From an uncultured Agathobacter sp. (GTDB lineage Bacteria; Bacillota; Clostridia; Lachnospirales; Lachnospiraceae), in contig CAMDYX010000019.1 of NCBI GenBank assembly GCA_945910395.1, forward strand, positions 1 through 44,817: 44,817 nucleotides of DNA, in the 5' to 3' direction. The notes under the pieces were generated by a model. That model was not told where the DNA came from. It did not search any database and was given only the letters and a program-made list of their open reading frames with translations. Position numbers and translations under genes: made by a program. This document shows, in pieces, positions 8,583 through 16,420 of this stretch; within the stretch, counting starts at the first letter, position 1; every line of letters begins with the position of its first letter.

Positions 8583-9818
8583 ATGCGCTGGTCAGAATAC
8601 TACGGAAAAATCAATGACTGGTCTGTAAGCACTGCCGTAAGCAAGATATCATCCTTGGAGGATATGGGTGCGCCGGATGAAATCGTCGACGCACTTAACA
8701 TCATCGCCTTTGAGGACGAGAAAGGGGCTACCAGGCTCCTTAATAGGGCTTTGCAGCATGGTGTAAAGTTTTCCGGGGAGAATCTTGCGGAAATCGTTGA
8801 CCTTTGTGCAGAGGAAAGTTTTAAGAAAGCATTGTATCAATCTGCGGATGCGTTTACTGTGCAAGAGTTAGACGATCTGTACGGTTGTGTTGATGACGAA
8901 CTCATCGTTGATCTGGCGAAGCGATATAAATTATCTGCTCCGGCGGATATTGCTGAGGAGTACGAGGAGGAGCTATGTCCTGATGTCGGTATGTCGATTT
9001 CATGGAACAGATTCTACGATGCTTTTTATGATTGGAAGCCGGAATATGCCAAGGCACGTTTGCAAGCAGTTACGGACTTTGGAAGTGATGATGAAGTCTT
9101 GGAAGTTGTGCAGGAATTATTCTGGGATGACGAATATGAGGCAAGCCGATTTGTTACAAGGGCATTGGATGCAGGTGTGCGGTTTAGAGATGAGAATTTG
9201 GTGGAGTTGGCCGGACTTTGTGATGAAGATACTGTCAGACAGGCAGTGCTTTTATCCAAATTATTGTTGACGGAGGAATTGCTTGAGGAACTGTATGGCA
9301 ATGTCAGTGATGATATTATTATACAGATTGCAGAAGAGCAGAATCTGAGACTTCCGGAGGATTTGCGGGAAGAACAGGATGAAGACGAGGATTTTGCAGA
9401 GCAACAAGATTTGGAGTATGAAATACAAAGTGCGATAGATGCCTCAGACTACGCATTGGATTGCTTAGTGCAGGCACAAAGATCAATGAATGACAGCAGT
9501 ACTGCCAGCTTTTTGGATATGATGACCAAGGGATTTTTCACATCCTTAATGAAGTATTCCGCACTTTCTGAATCGGATGTGGATATGCAGCAGGCGCAGA
9601 ATGCATTGGATAGTTTGAATGCGGAGCTACGAGTATTGCAGAAGAAAAGAAGCGTGCAATTAAAATACGGCCGTTTGGCGACTGCGATTGATATGTGGAT
9701 AGATGACGGATTGTTTGATGCTTTGGCGCATCTGCAGATCAATAAAGCACAAAAAAGAATTGAGAGTGTGATTACGCAGGTGGAGAATATTCGGTGTGAA
9801 CTGAGGAAGCAGTTATAA
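8583..9818 (+). CDS. Protein with internal duplication of a ~130-residue unit
   Basis: 411 residues of unknown function. Two tandem copies of one unit are visible: residues about 1-125 (RWSEYYGKINDW ... LYGCVDDELIVDLA) and about 138-262 (SWNRFYDAFYDW ... LYGNVSDDIIIQIA). They share the pattern of an aromatic start, RALxxGVxF, ENLxEL, and LxELYGxVxDxxI. The unit is helical and acidic and resembles a repeat adaptor rather than an enzyme. The C-terminal third (about 285-411) is a predicted long coiled coil. Start ATG follows AGGCAGGTG. G+C is higher than in the island upstream, so it may belong to the host rather than the island. Confidence 0.55.
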   Translation: MRWSEYYGKINDWSVSTAVSKISSLEDMGAPDEIVDALNIIAFEDEKGATRLLNRALQHGVKFSGENLAEIVDLCAEESFKKALYQSADAFTVQELDDLYGCVDDELIVDLAKRYKLSAPADIAEEYEEELCPDVGMSISWNRFYDAFYDWKPEYAKARLQAVTDFGSDDEVLEVVQELFWDDEYEASRFVTRALDAGVRFRDENLVELAGLCDEDTVRQAVLLSKLLLTEELLEELYGNVSDDIIIQIAEEQNLRLPEDLREEQDEDEDFAEQQDLEYEIQSAIDASDYALDCLVQAQRSMNDSSTASFLDMMTKGFFTSLMKYSALSESDVDMQQAQNALDSLNAELRVLQKKRSVQLKYGRLATAIDMWIDDGLFDALAHLQINKAQKRIESVITQVENIRCELRKQL

Positions 9819-9931
9819 GACGTTGAATATTGGATCATAAGAAAGCAGAGTATACATGGGTTCTTTTTGGTGAGGGAAATTGAGGAACCCTTTGCCATTT
9901 TTACAGAAATAAGCTTGATTAGGAGGCCCAC

Positions 9932-10120
9932 ATGAAAAGAGACAAAATAGCATGTAATTGTAAGAACGTTACCTATGGGATGATTGAGGACGCCATTAAA
10001 AATGGGGCCTCGTCCTATGAAGAAGTGGAAAAGGCTCTAAAATTTGGAACCGGCTGTGGAAAATGCAAGGAGTTCATACACTACCTAGTGCGTGATTTTT
10101 TGGAGGAGCAGAAGAAATAA
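9932..10120 (+). CDS. BFD-like [2Fe-2S]-binding protein
   Basis: 62 residues with the bacterioferritin-associated ferredoxin pattern: C8-x-C10 (CNCKNVT) and CGKC near residue 42, with a helical body between. In known families this domain binds a [2Fe-2S] cluster and transfers electrons, either alone or fused to NifU or nitrite reductase. Here it is free-standing, with TAGGAGG about 8 bases before its ATG, and is followed after 3 bases by a 540-residue unknown protein. No bacterioferritin gene is in the window, so its partner is unknown. Confidence 0.75.
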   Translation: MKRDKIACNCKNVTYGMIEDAIKNGASSYEEVEKALKFGTGCGKCKEFIHYLVRDFLEEQKK

Positions 10121-10123
10121 AAA

Positions 10124-11746
10124 ATGTCAAACAATGTACATAAGAACGATAACACAGTCCCAATCGTTATCGATGGAAAGGATATGGGGCGTATTATTTT
10201 TTCTCCGAAAGATGGAGCCCAGTATGATATAAAGTTTAACTTTTTTAGGCAGCAGTTTGCGGTACAGGTATACAATCTATTTGCATGGAGGCCAACCGTC
10301 TTGTTTGTTCCCGAGTCAGATGATGTGGAAGTGACGTACCATTGCGCGCAAGGGAAGAAAGATCCAATCATACATTTAAAAAAAGAACATACAAAAGATG
10401 GAGAGCGTCAATATGTTACGCTTCCAATCCCCAATGTATGTCCGCCCCGAAAGGATACGGTATTTCCGATTCCTTTATGCAAGATCGAAATTCCGGATCA
10501 GGTCATTGGGGCTGCGGAGCTGTATACGAAATCAAAATATAATAATAAAATTGAGCTGAAAAAGGAAAATGTCATTGAGCTATATATGTGTAATGAGAAG
10601 TTTCCGTTCCTGGATCTGGTAAGACGTTTTCCTAAAGTAATGGTTCCCCTTCAGATGATGTCTATTGATTTTTTCGCCTCTAACACAAGTCTGTCCGATT
10701 ATCAAAAGAATGAAAATTTTTTCCCAAAAGGTCATGAACCTAAGAATGTGGGCATGGAAATATCTATGCCAAATCACATGCATTTATATATAAGCTTCTA
10801 CAGGGATGAGCAAAGGACAAAAGCCTTGGACCGTATCATGCTTACGTTTATGGAAAATAAGTATGCAGAAGATATTATGCTGCTATGTCATATGGAGGGA
10901 GTTCCAAGCAAATCAAATCCGAAAATGTTTGACGCCTTACGTTGTGGAGGATGTACATTGGAGCAGTTAAGACCAAAGAACCTTCTTTCCAAGGACGCAT
11001 TTATGCCATGGGATGGATCTGCGGCGGCATTTTGCCTGAAAACGGATCGTCTGGAGGAGGATGACAGAAGGCTTCTGATAGAAAAAAGCAAGGAATCTAT
11101 GGATAGATTGTTTCGCGTAAGCAAACAGCTTGAACGGTATCTTCAAAGCATGAGAACAGAGCTTGTGGAAAAAGCGGAAGAATTTCTCGACATGCTGGAA
11201 CGCGCCAGAGCGGAGATACCAAAACTCATCTATCAAAGTGAGGATAGAGAAATACTGGAACACTCGAAGCTGATGGAGTGGGTGACACTGCCACTGGAAG
11301 CTCATCAGGAGGATGTCTATATGATGTTTGCTTATCATATGGAGGTTGGTCATTTGCTGATTCGCAGAAGTCGAATAAAGAGGCAGAACTCCAATCATGA
11401 AAAGATACATTTGTCTATGTCCTATAATTGTATGTTTGATATCGATCTTTTCTGGCAGAATATGGAGCAGTATCTTCCTAAAAACAAAAGAACAGGCGAT
11501 AGGGTACGCGTATTTCGGGCAACGGACAATTTGAACGAAACTCCATTTTGGAAGGAGATTCAGGCACAGGCCGATGCAAACAAATACAGCATCATGAACA
11601 GCAACAAAAGCTTTGATGGTATTTTGGCATATGCAAACCAACAAAAGCTCTTTGCGGATTATAAAGATCTGAAGAGCTATATCTATCATGTGGCGAAGTC
11701 AATAGATGAGGGGGAAAATATAATCTTAGCTCTAGACCGGACGTGA
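10124..11746 (+). CDS. Conserved-looking hypothetical protein (540 aa)
   Basis: Starts 3 bases after the BFD-like gene; GGAGGAG inside that gene is the nearest ribosome binding site, so coupling is likely. I recognise no domain. The N-terminal 180 residues look beta-rich, the middle has a helical segment (about 310-370, ERYLQSMRTELVEKAEEF) and the C-terminal part is mixed. It has no signal peptide or membrane segment, so it should be cytoplasmic. Several cysteines and histidines are scattered, not clustered. Function is unknown; the Fe-S neighbour is the only contextual clue. Confidence 0.6.
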   Translation: MSNNVHKNDNTVPIVIDGKDMGRIIFSPKDGAQYDIKFNFFRQQFAVQVYNLFAWRPTVLFVPESDDVEVTYHCAQGKKDPIIHLKKEHTKDGERQYVTLPIPNVCPPRKDTVFPIPLCKIEIPDQVIGAAELYTKSKYNNKIELKKENVIELYMCNEKFPFLDLVRRFPKVMVPLQMMSIDFFASNTSLSDYQKNENFFPKGHEPKNVGMEISMPNHMHLYISFYRDEQRTKALDRIMLTFMENKYAEDIMLLCHMEGVPSKSNPKMFDALRCGGCTLEQLRPKNLLSKDAFMPWDGSAAAFCLKTDRLEEDDRRLLIEKSKESMDRLFRVSKQLERYLQSMRTELVEKAEEFLDMLERARAEIPKLIYQSEDREILEHSKLMEWVTLPLEAHQEDVYMMFAYHMEVGHLLIRRSRIKRQNSNHEKIHLSMSYNCMFDIDLFWQNMEQYLPKNKRTGDRVRVFRATDNLNETPFWKEIQAQADANKYSIMNSNKSFDGILAYANQQKLFADYKDLKSYIYHVAKSIDEGENIILALDRT

Positions 11747-11772
11747 TTTTTTCGAAAAATTATTATTAGAGC

Positions 11773-11803
11773 GAAATTGTGCAACAGGTTGTGGCACAAT
11801 TTC
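11773..11803. promoter_or_regulatory. Perfect 10-bp inverted repeat
   Basis: GAAATTGTGC (11773-11782) and GCACAATTTC (11794-11803) are exact reverse complements with an 11-base spacer. No U-tract follows on either strand, so it is not a standard terminator. It may be an operator or an mRNA-end hairpin between the 540-residue gene and the next one. Confidence 0.45.
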
Positions 11804-11936
11804 CTTGGAGAACAAATCGTATGTTACTGGATAAGTTGGATAGTAAAGAGAGCCGTGTTTGGTACGCACACAAAACCATTACAGTCCCTGAGTGAGATTT
11901 GCACTGAAAATAAATAGAGAGGATGAGGAATAAGCT

Positions 11937-12272
11937 ATGCAGGATTTAGGATTTACAGAAGCTGACTGGAAGCTGTTTCGCAAGAGACTTCCAATATGGC
12001 AGGAACGATATATGGAAAAATTAGTAGAAGAGTATAAGGTGCTCCTTTCTTCAGATAAACCAGCTTCTTCAAAGTTCTGGGAGCTTGAAAAGAGAATTAA
12101 GCAGGATAAGAAGGATACTGGCGTTTTAGCTCAGGGAGTAAGCAGATCTAGTATGAGATTTCTTATGATGGATCTGATTAGCGAAGGTGCGATTACAAAG
12201 GATGATTTGGATGGGTTTAGTGAAGATTTTAGAGAACAGCTGATTTTTTACTGTGAAAGAATGAATTCCTAA
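11937..12272 (+). CDS. Conserved hypothetical, helical (111 aa)
   Basis: Begins MQDLGFTEADWKLFRKRLPIWQ, with GAGGATGAGG upstream. The protein is almost entirely helical and charged, with the segment KFWELEKRIKQDKKDTGV in the middle. I recall similar ~110-residue proteins from clostridia, sometimes mislabelled as transporter-related, but nothing here supports transport: there is no membrane segment. Function is unknown. Confidence 0.6.
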   Translation: MQDLGFTEADWKLFRKRLPIWQERYMEKLVEEYKVLLSSDKPASSKFWELEKRIKQDKKDTGVLAQGVSRSSMRFLMMDLISEGAITKDDLDGFSEDFREQLIFYCERMNS

Positions 12273-12288
12273 AAATCGGCAATTATTT

Positions 12289-12335
12289 AAAAACGGGGCA
12301 AAATACATGAATATCATTAACAAAAACGGGGCAAA
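12289..12335 (+). repeat. Two direct repeats AAAAACGGGGCAAA upstream of the HD-GYP gene
   Basis: Identical 14-base copies at 12289-12302 and 12322-12335, 33 bases apart (about three helical turns), lie in the 173-base gap before the HD-GYP gene. The spacing suits a protein binding one face of the helix. They could also be a fragment of a structured leader; no known riboswitch consensus was recognised. Confidence 0.4.
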
Positions 12336-12397
12336 TGGTGTATTGTATGGTTGGAGGAGTGATCTCCGGAGTATCTGCCATGGAAGAATAATAGCTT

Positions 12398-12420
12398 AAA
12401 ATAGCTTTAATAGCTATTTT
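12398..12420 (+). terminator. Hairpin with U-rich end just before HD-GYP gene
   Basis: AAAATAGCT (12398-12406) pairs perfectly with AGCTATTTT (12412-12420) around a TTAAT loop and is followed by TATATAG. It looks like a weak intrinsic terminator, placed 25 bases before the TTG start of the HD-GYP gene, so it could end the upstream transcript or attenuate the next. Confidence 0.4.
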
Positions 12421-12445
12421 TATATAGTTGAGCGGGAGAACTGAT

Positions 12446-13549
12446 TTGATTAGAAGAAGATTTATCAGTGTAAGGTTATTAAAACCGGATATGATTATAG
12501 ATCAGGCAGTGAAGGACAAGCTGGGAAGGTCTTTGATTGCGCGCGGGGCAAAGCTGGAAGATTACCAGATTGATGCACTGCAGAAAATGGGAGTGAATGG
12601 TGTCTATATTCGGGAAGGGGAGGAAGACCCCGAAGAGGAAAAAAAGGAAGTCGAAATTCCCAAACCGGTCCGGGAGAAAATTGAAAAGCTTACCGTAGAA
12701 GACAAATCCAAAGTAAAGCTTACCGAGAGTGTGAAGAAGCGCGTTTCGGAAGGCATGCAGTATATTTACAGTAATGTGGAATCGGAACATCTTGCGGAGA
12801 CAGCGGACAGCATAGCAGTGGATCTGATGAAGTCCATTGAGGAAAATGATGCCATTGCTGTAGACATTGGAATGCTGAAGGTGAGTGATGAGTACACATT
12901 TAAGCACAGCGTGGATGTGGCCACCATCGGGATGGTAATTGCCGGCAAATATGGCATGACGAAGAAACAGGTCCATGATATTGGGATTGTGGGACTTTTG
13001 CATGATATTGGAAAAAGCAAGATTCCCAATGAAGTATTAAATAAGGCAGGAAAGCTGACGGATGAGGAATTTGCGATCATGCGGCAGCACCCGGTTATCG
13101 GTTATCATATCCTTCAGGAAAAGAAAAATGTGTCCAAGGAGATCATGGAGGGAGTCTTAGAGCACCATGAGAAGATCAACGGAAACGGCTATCCGATAGG
13201 ACTTTCCGGGGAAAAAATCAATCCCTATGCGAAGGTGATTGCTGTGGCAGATATTTACGATGCACTGGTGACAGAGCGCCCCTATAAGAAACCCATGACG
13301 CAGCGGGATGCAGTGGAGATGATTATGGCAATGACCGACGAAATAGAGATCAATGCCATGAAGAGCTTTTTAAACAGTGTGATTTTGTATCCGGTGGGCA
13401 GTACCGTGCAGTTAAGCAACGGAGAAACGGCAAAAGTCGTGGAAAATAATATGAAGTATATCCTGCGACCGAAGGTGGTCGGGCTTAAGACCGGAAAGGT
13501 ATATGATCTCGCGGAGGATTTGAAGTGTGCGAGTATCATAATCCTATAA
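12446..13549 (+). CDS. HD-GYP domain protein (probable c-di-GMP phosphodiesterase)
   Basis: 367 residues with TTG start at 12446, set by GGGAG at 12434-12438; an in-frame TTG at 12428 lies upstream of that site. An N-terminal DUF3391-like region (about 1-95) precedes the HD-GYP core. The core shows HSVDVATIG, catalytic H186-D187 (LLHDIGKSKIP), EHHEKINGNGYP with G248-Y249-P250, and VADIYDALVTERPYK. The complete motif set predicts hydrolysis of c-di-GMP by a dinuclear metal centre, in the cytoplasm. A GGDEF cyclase lies 3 kb downstream, so both arms of c-di-GMP turnover are close together. Confidence 0.9.
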   Translation: MIRRRFISVRLLKPDMIIDQAVKDKLGRSLIARGAKLEDYQIDALQKMGVNGVYIREGEEDPEEEKKEVEIPKPVREKIEKLTVEDKSKVKLTESVKKRVSEGMQYIYSNVESEHLAETADSIAVDLMKSIEENDAIAVDIGMLKVSDEYTFKHSVDVATIGMVIAGKYGMTKKQVHDIGIVGLLHDIGKSKIPNEVLNKAGKLTDEEFAIMRQHPVIGYHILQEKKNVSKEIMEGVLEHHEKINGNGYPIGLSGEKINPYAKVIAVADIYDALVTERPYKKPMTQRDAVEMIMAMTDEIEINAMKSFLNSVILYPVGSTVQLSNGETAKVVENNMKYILRPKVVGLKTGKVYDLAEDLKCASIIIL

Positions 13550-13559
13550 AACTTTACGA

Positions 13560-13613
13560 CTAAAATATTATCCCATTCTTGATAAAATTCGCACAAAGAG
13601 CTAAAATATTAGC
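13560..13613 (+). promoter_or_regulatory. Probable HipB operator pair
   Basis: CTAAAATATTA occurs twice, at 13560-13570 and 13601-13611, 41 bases apart (about four helical turns). The second copy is inside the inverted repeat GCTAAAATATTAGC (13600-13613), which abuts the hipB ATG. Known HipB proteins bind multiple inverted operators in their own promoter, so autoregulation is the natural reading. Confidence 0.5.
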
Positions 13614-13895
13614 ATGATTAATCTATTTCAAAAGACTTCAACGGAAATAAATATTGATATTGCGAAAAGAATGGTACTGTTGCGAAAGAGAAAAAAACTT
13701 ACACAGAAGGAGCTTTCTGCAAAGGCTGATGTAAGTCTAGGTTCATTAAAGAGATTTGAACAGAGCGGGGAGATATCGCTTCAGTCATTTACAAAGCTTG
13801 CAATAGCTCTCGAAGTGGAGGGAGAGCTGGAGAATTTGTTTAGTGAAGTGCCGTTTGATTCCATTGAGGAGGTATTGAATGGACAGACTAAATAA
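13614..13895 (+). CDS. hipB: HipB-like antitoxin, Xre-family HTH
   Basis: 93 residues with a Cro/C1-type HTH (KKLTQKELSAKADVSLGSLKRFEQSG, about residues 26-51). It overlaps the hipA start by 17 bases, the usual antitoxin-then-toxin arrangement. In the family it binds and inhibits HipA and represses the operon. There is no strong ribosome binding site: the ATG abuts the operator palindrome, and only an AAAGAG 14 bases upstream resembles one, so translation may be weak or leaderless. Confidence 0.8.
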   Translation: MINLFQKTSTEINIDIAKRMVLLRKRKKLTQKELSAKADVSLGSLKRFEQSGEISLQSFTKLAIALEVEGELENLFSEVPFDSIEEVLNGQTK

Positions 13896-15003
13896 GCTGG
13901 AAGTTTATTACCATGACAGAATAGTAGGAACAATGGCGCTATACCAAAACCTGCTTGCGGCATTTGAGTATGATGGTAGCTGGCTGAAGGATGGCTTTTC
14001 TATCAGTCCGTTTTCTCTGCCACTTGAAAAAAAGGTTTTCATGCCAAAGATCGATCCGTTTGAGGGGCTTTTTGGCGTGTTTGCAGATAGTCTTCCGGAC
14101 GGATGGGGGAGATTGCTGGTGGACCGCCTGATGAAAAAAAACGGAATCAATCCCTATGAGATAGGAAGTCTGGACAGGCTTGCCATAGTGGGTTCTTCAG
14201 GAATGGGAGCACTAACATATCGCCCGGTAATAACGATGGAGAGCAACCGGGATGAAATGGCTCTGGATGAAATAGCAAAGGAATGTGAGAGAATTTTAAA
14301 TACAAAAGATTCGGATAGTCTAGATTACTTGTTTACCAAAGGAGGCTCTTCCGGTGGAGCAAGACCGAAAATTCTGACAAAAGTAGATGGTGAAGATTGG
14401 ATTATTAAATTTCCTTCTACAGAGGATAGCAAGGAAATTGGAAAACAGGAATATGATTATGCCAAGTGCGCAAAGGCGTGCGGCCTTGAGGTTGAGAAAG
14501 TAAGACTTTTTCCGTCGGAACAAACGAAGGGGTACTTTGGAACAAGAAGATTTGACCGCATAGGTGATGGTGAAAGCGGAAAATTCCACATGGTATCGGC
14601 GGCAGGATTGCTTGAAACCTCACACAGAATCCCGAATCTTGACTATGATATTCTTATGAAATTAACCCTTCAGCTTACAAAATCCATGGAAGAATGCGAA
14701 AAGCTCTATAAGCTGATGTGTTTTAATGTGTTTTCCCATAACAGGGATGATCATTCTAAGAATTTTACTTTTATTTATATGGAGAAGGAAAAGAGATGGG
14801 TTTTATCGCCTGCTTATGATCTTACTTACAGTAGCTCCATCGGAGGGGAGCATGCCACTACAGTAAATGGAAACGGAGTAAATCCGGGAATGGAGGATAT
14901 TCTTGGGGTGGCGAAAAAAATTGGGTTGAATACGACCAAAGCAAAAAGAACAGCATCGGATATAAAGGAGTGCGTTTTCGAAATGCTTGGGGAATATATA
15001 TAA
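13879..15003 (+). CDS. hipA: HipA-family Ser/Thr kinase toxin
   Basis: 374 residues, ATG after GAGGAGG inside hipB. The N-subdomain is fused (PFSLPL, FGVFADSLPDGWG), unlike split HipBST systems. Kinase motifs visible: SGMGALTY, the Gly/Ser loop GGSSGGARPK (about 154-163), KFPS ATP-binding lysine strand, catalytic HNRDDHSKN with D290 and N295, and metal-binding D314 (PAYDLTYS). All key residues are kept, so the toxin is probably active. HipA kinases phosphorylate aminoacyl-tRNA synthetases such as GltX, causing growth arrest. It is somewhat shorter than the E. coli protein (about 440 residues). Confidence 0.88.
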   Translation: MDRLNKLEVYYHDRIVGTMALYQNLLAAFEYDGSWLKDGFSISPFSLPLEKKVFMPKIDPFEGLFGVFADSLPDGWGRLLVDRLMKKNGINPYEIGSLDRLAIVGSSGMGALTYRPVITMESNRDEMALDEIAKECERILNTKDSDSLDYLFTKGGSSGGARPKILTKVDGEDWIIKFPSTEDSKEIGKQEYDYAKCAKACGLEVEKVRLFPSEQTKGYFGTRRFDRIGDGESGKFHMVSAAGLLETSHRIPNLDYDILMKLTLQLTKSMEECEKLYKLMCFNVFSHNRDDHSKNFTFIYMEKEKRWVLSPAYDLTYSSSIGGEHATTVNGNGVNPGMEDILGVAKKIGLNTTKAKRTASDIKECVFEMLGEYI

Positions 15004-15015
15004 TAATTAGTTTTT

Positions 15016-15045
15016 TTGGGGGCACCTTTCAGGAGGAGCCCCCAA
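15016..15045. other. Hairpin between convergent hipA and ATPase genes
   Basis: TTGGGGGC (15016-15023) pairs with GCCCCCAA (15038-15045). The T-run lies 5' of the stem on the plus strand, so neither strand has a U-tract after the hairpin. It may still mark the convergent 3' ends, but it is not a standard intrinsic terminator. Confidence 0.4.
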
Positions 15046-15056
15046 GGTCATTATGC

Positions 15057-16289
15057 TTAAACATATTCAATTGGAAGCGCGACCAGATTCTCACGTAAAT
15101 ACGTTTTTTTATCGATTAGGCAAAGAATAACACCCATTCCTCTGGATTTTTCTTTTATTTTATCAAGTACAGGATTAGTTGCACCCATACTTGCTTTCGG
15201 ATTGCCGGACATCTTGATTTCAATAGGATAAAGATAACCATCTTCTTCAATAATTAGGTCAATTTCGTTTTCCCCGGATGCATTCTTATCTTTTCCTCTG
15301 TAGTAGAAGATATTGAATTTATAGTCCTTTCCTTCATTGGTATAGGATTTTAATATCTCGGATACCATAAAGGTTTCAAACATATTTCCGGCAACGGCAG
15401 AACACTTCAAAGCATCGGGAGTTAGCCATCTGGTAAGATAGCATGCGAGTCCTGTGTCTCTGAAATAGATCTTTGGGGTTTTGATAGCTCTATTTAATGC
15501 GCTTGCACTATAAGGTTGCAATAAATAAACGATGCCTGTTCTTTCGAGTATAGAAATCCAAGTCTTAATCGTTGGTTCGCTTACACCGATTTCACCTGCA
15601 ATTTTTGAATAACTTAACATTTCACCGGTTCTTGCCGCAACGGCTACAAGAAATCTTGTAAAAGTAATACTGTCTGTAGAAATAAGTTCGTTGATGTCCC
15701 GTTCAAGATAGGTTGAGACATAGGAGGAGTAATATTCCTGCCAGTCTCTATCGATATCATACAATTCAGGGTAAGAGCCCTTGTGTATGATTTCCCATAT
15801 ATTTTGATAGGATTTTAGTTCCTTTTCCCGTTCGCTGATATAGCTTTCTGTAGGCACGAAATGCTGATTGAATTTTACGCCATGTATTTCACGCAAAGAG
15901 AGGCCGGAAAGCTCCGTGATAGATACTCTTCCCGCAAGGGACTCACTCATGCCTTTCATCAGTTCAAGCTTTTGAGACCCGGAAAGAATGAACCTGCCGC
16001 GTTCCTCCGATTCATCAACCTTGAGCTTGATATCTTCCAGAATGCTGTTTTCCTTTTGAACCTCATCAATAAATAGAGGACAAGGGTTATTTAGGAAAAA
16101 AAGCTTTGGCTCATCCTTTGCTTGAAGTCTTGTCAGCTTATCATCAAAATTTGCCCTGTTGTATTCCGGAAATTCATGCTTCACAAGTGTTGATTTCCCT
16201 ACCTGTCTGGCGCCTGTGATAAGAGCGCATTTACTTGTAGAAATTCTTTTTTTCAGGATAGGTGTAACTGCTCTTTCAATATATGCCAT
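15057..16289 (-). CDS. AAA ATPase with DUF4143 domain
   Basis: 410 residues on the minus strand with GGAGGAG before its ATG. Walker A is GARQVGKST (26-34) and Walker B is LFIDEVQK; sensor-like GRFILSGSQ follows. The C-terminal half has the DUF4143 pattern, a winged helix (SYSKIAGEIGVSEPTIKTWI) and a closing restriction-like segment (NEIDLIIEEDGYLYPIEIKMS) with a D-ExK arrangement. Proteins of this type are very common, variable and often linked to toxin-antitoxin or defence loci; their biochemical role is not settled. Here it is convergent with hipBA. Confidence 0.85.
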   Translation of the reverse strand: MAYIERAVTPILKKRISTSKCALITGARQVGKSTLVKHEFPEYNRANFDDKLTRLQAKDEPKLFFLNNPCPLFIDEVQKENSILEDIKLKVDESEERGRFILSGSQKLELMKGMSESLAGRVSITELSGLSLREIHGVKFNQHFVPTESYISEREKELKSYQNIWEIIHKGSYPELYDIDRDWQEYYSSYVSTYLERDINELISTDSITFTRFLVAVAARTGEMLSYSKIAGEIGVSEPTIKTWISILERTGIVYLLQPYSASALNRAIKTPKIYFRDTGLACYLTRWLTPDALKCSAVAGNMFETFMVSEILKSYTNEGKDYKFNIFYYRGKDKNASGENEIDLIIEEDGYLYPIEIKMSGNPKASMGATNPVLDKIKEKSRGMGVILCLIDKKTYLRENLVALPIEYV

Positions 16290-16306
16290 TCTTCTCCTCC
16301 GACTAA

Positions 16307-16330
16307 ACTAAAATCTGACATTATTTTAGT
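16307..16330. promoter_or_regulatory. Inverted repeat operator between divergent ATPase and GGDEF genes
   Basis: ACTAAAAT (16307-16314) and ATTTTAGT (16323-16330) are exact inverted arms with an 8-base spacer, 17 bases upstream of the ATPase start. The same ACTAAAAT word opens the operator region of hipB (13559-13566), raising the possibility of one repressor acting at both. Confidence 0.45.
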
Positions 16331-16360
16331 CGACACAGATATATTTGTCAACTAAGGCAA

Positions 16361-16389
16361 TAGACGGATACGAAAATTTATTTTATAAT
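16361..16389 (+). promoter_or_regulatory. Sigma-A promoter for the GGDEF gene
   Basis: TAGACG (16361-16366), 17-base spacer, TATAAT (16384-16389), 32 bases before the start. The -10 is consensus, the -35 matches at four of six positions. Confidence 0.5.
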
Positions 16390-16420
16390 TATTATAAAGA
16401 TTGCGGAGGGTTATGAAAAT

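Noticed and set aside
8446..8628. 60-residue open frame overlapping the start of the duplicated-unit gene
   Set aside because: No ribosome binding site before its ATG, it overlaps the better-supported start at 8583 by 46 bases, and the translation has no recognisable pattern.
9855..9895. Hairpin GGGTTC/GAACCC as terminator between the duplicated-unit gene and the BFD gene
   Set aside because: Only about six base pairs with a long loop; the following T-run is displaced, so a terminator call is not supported.
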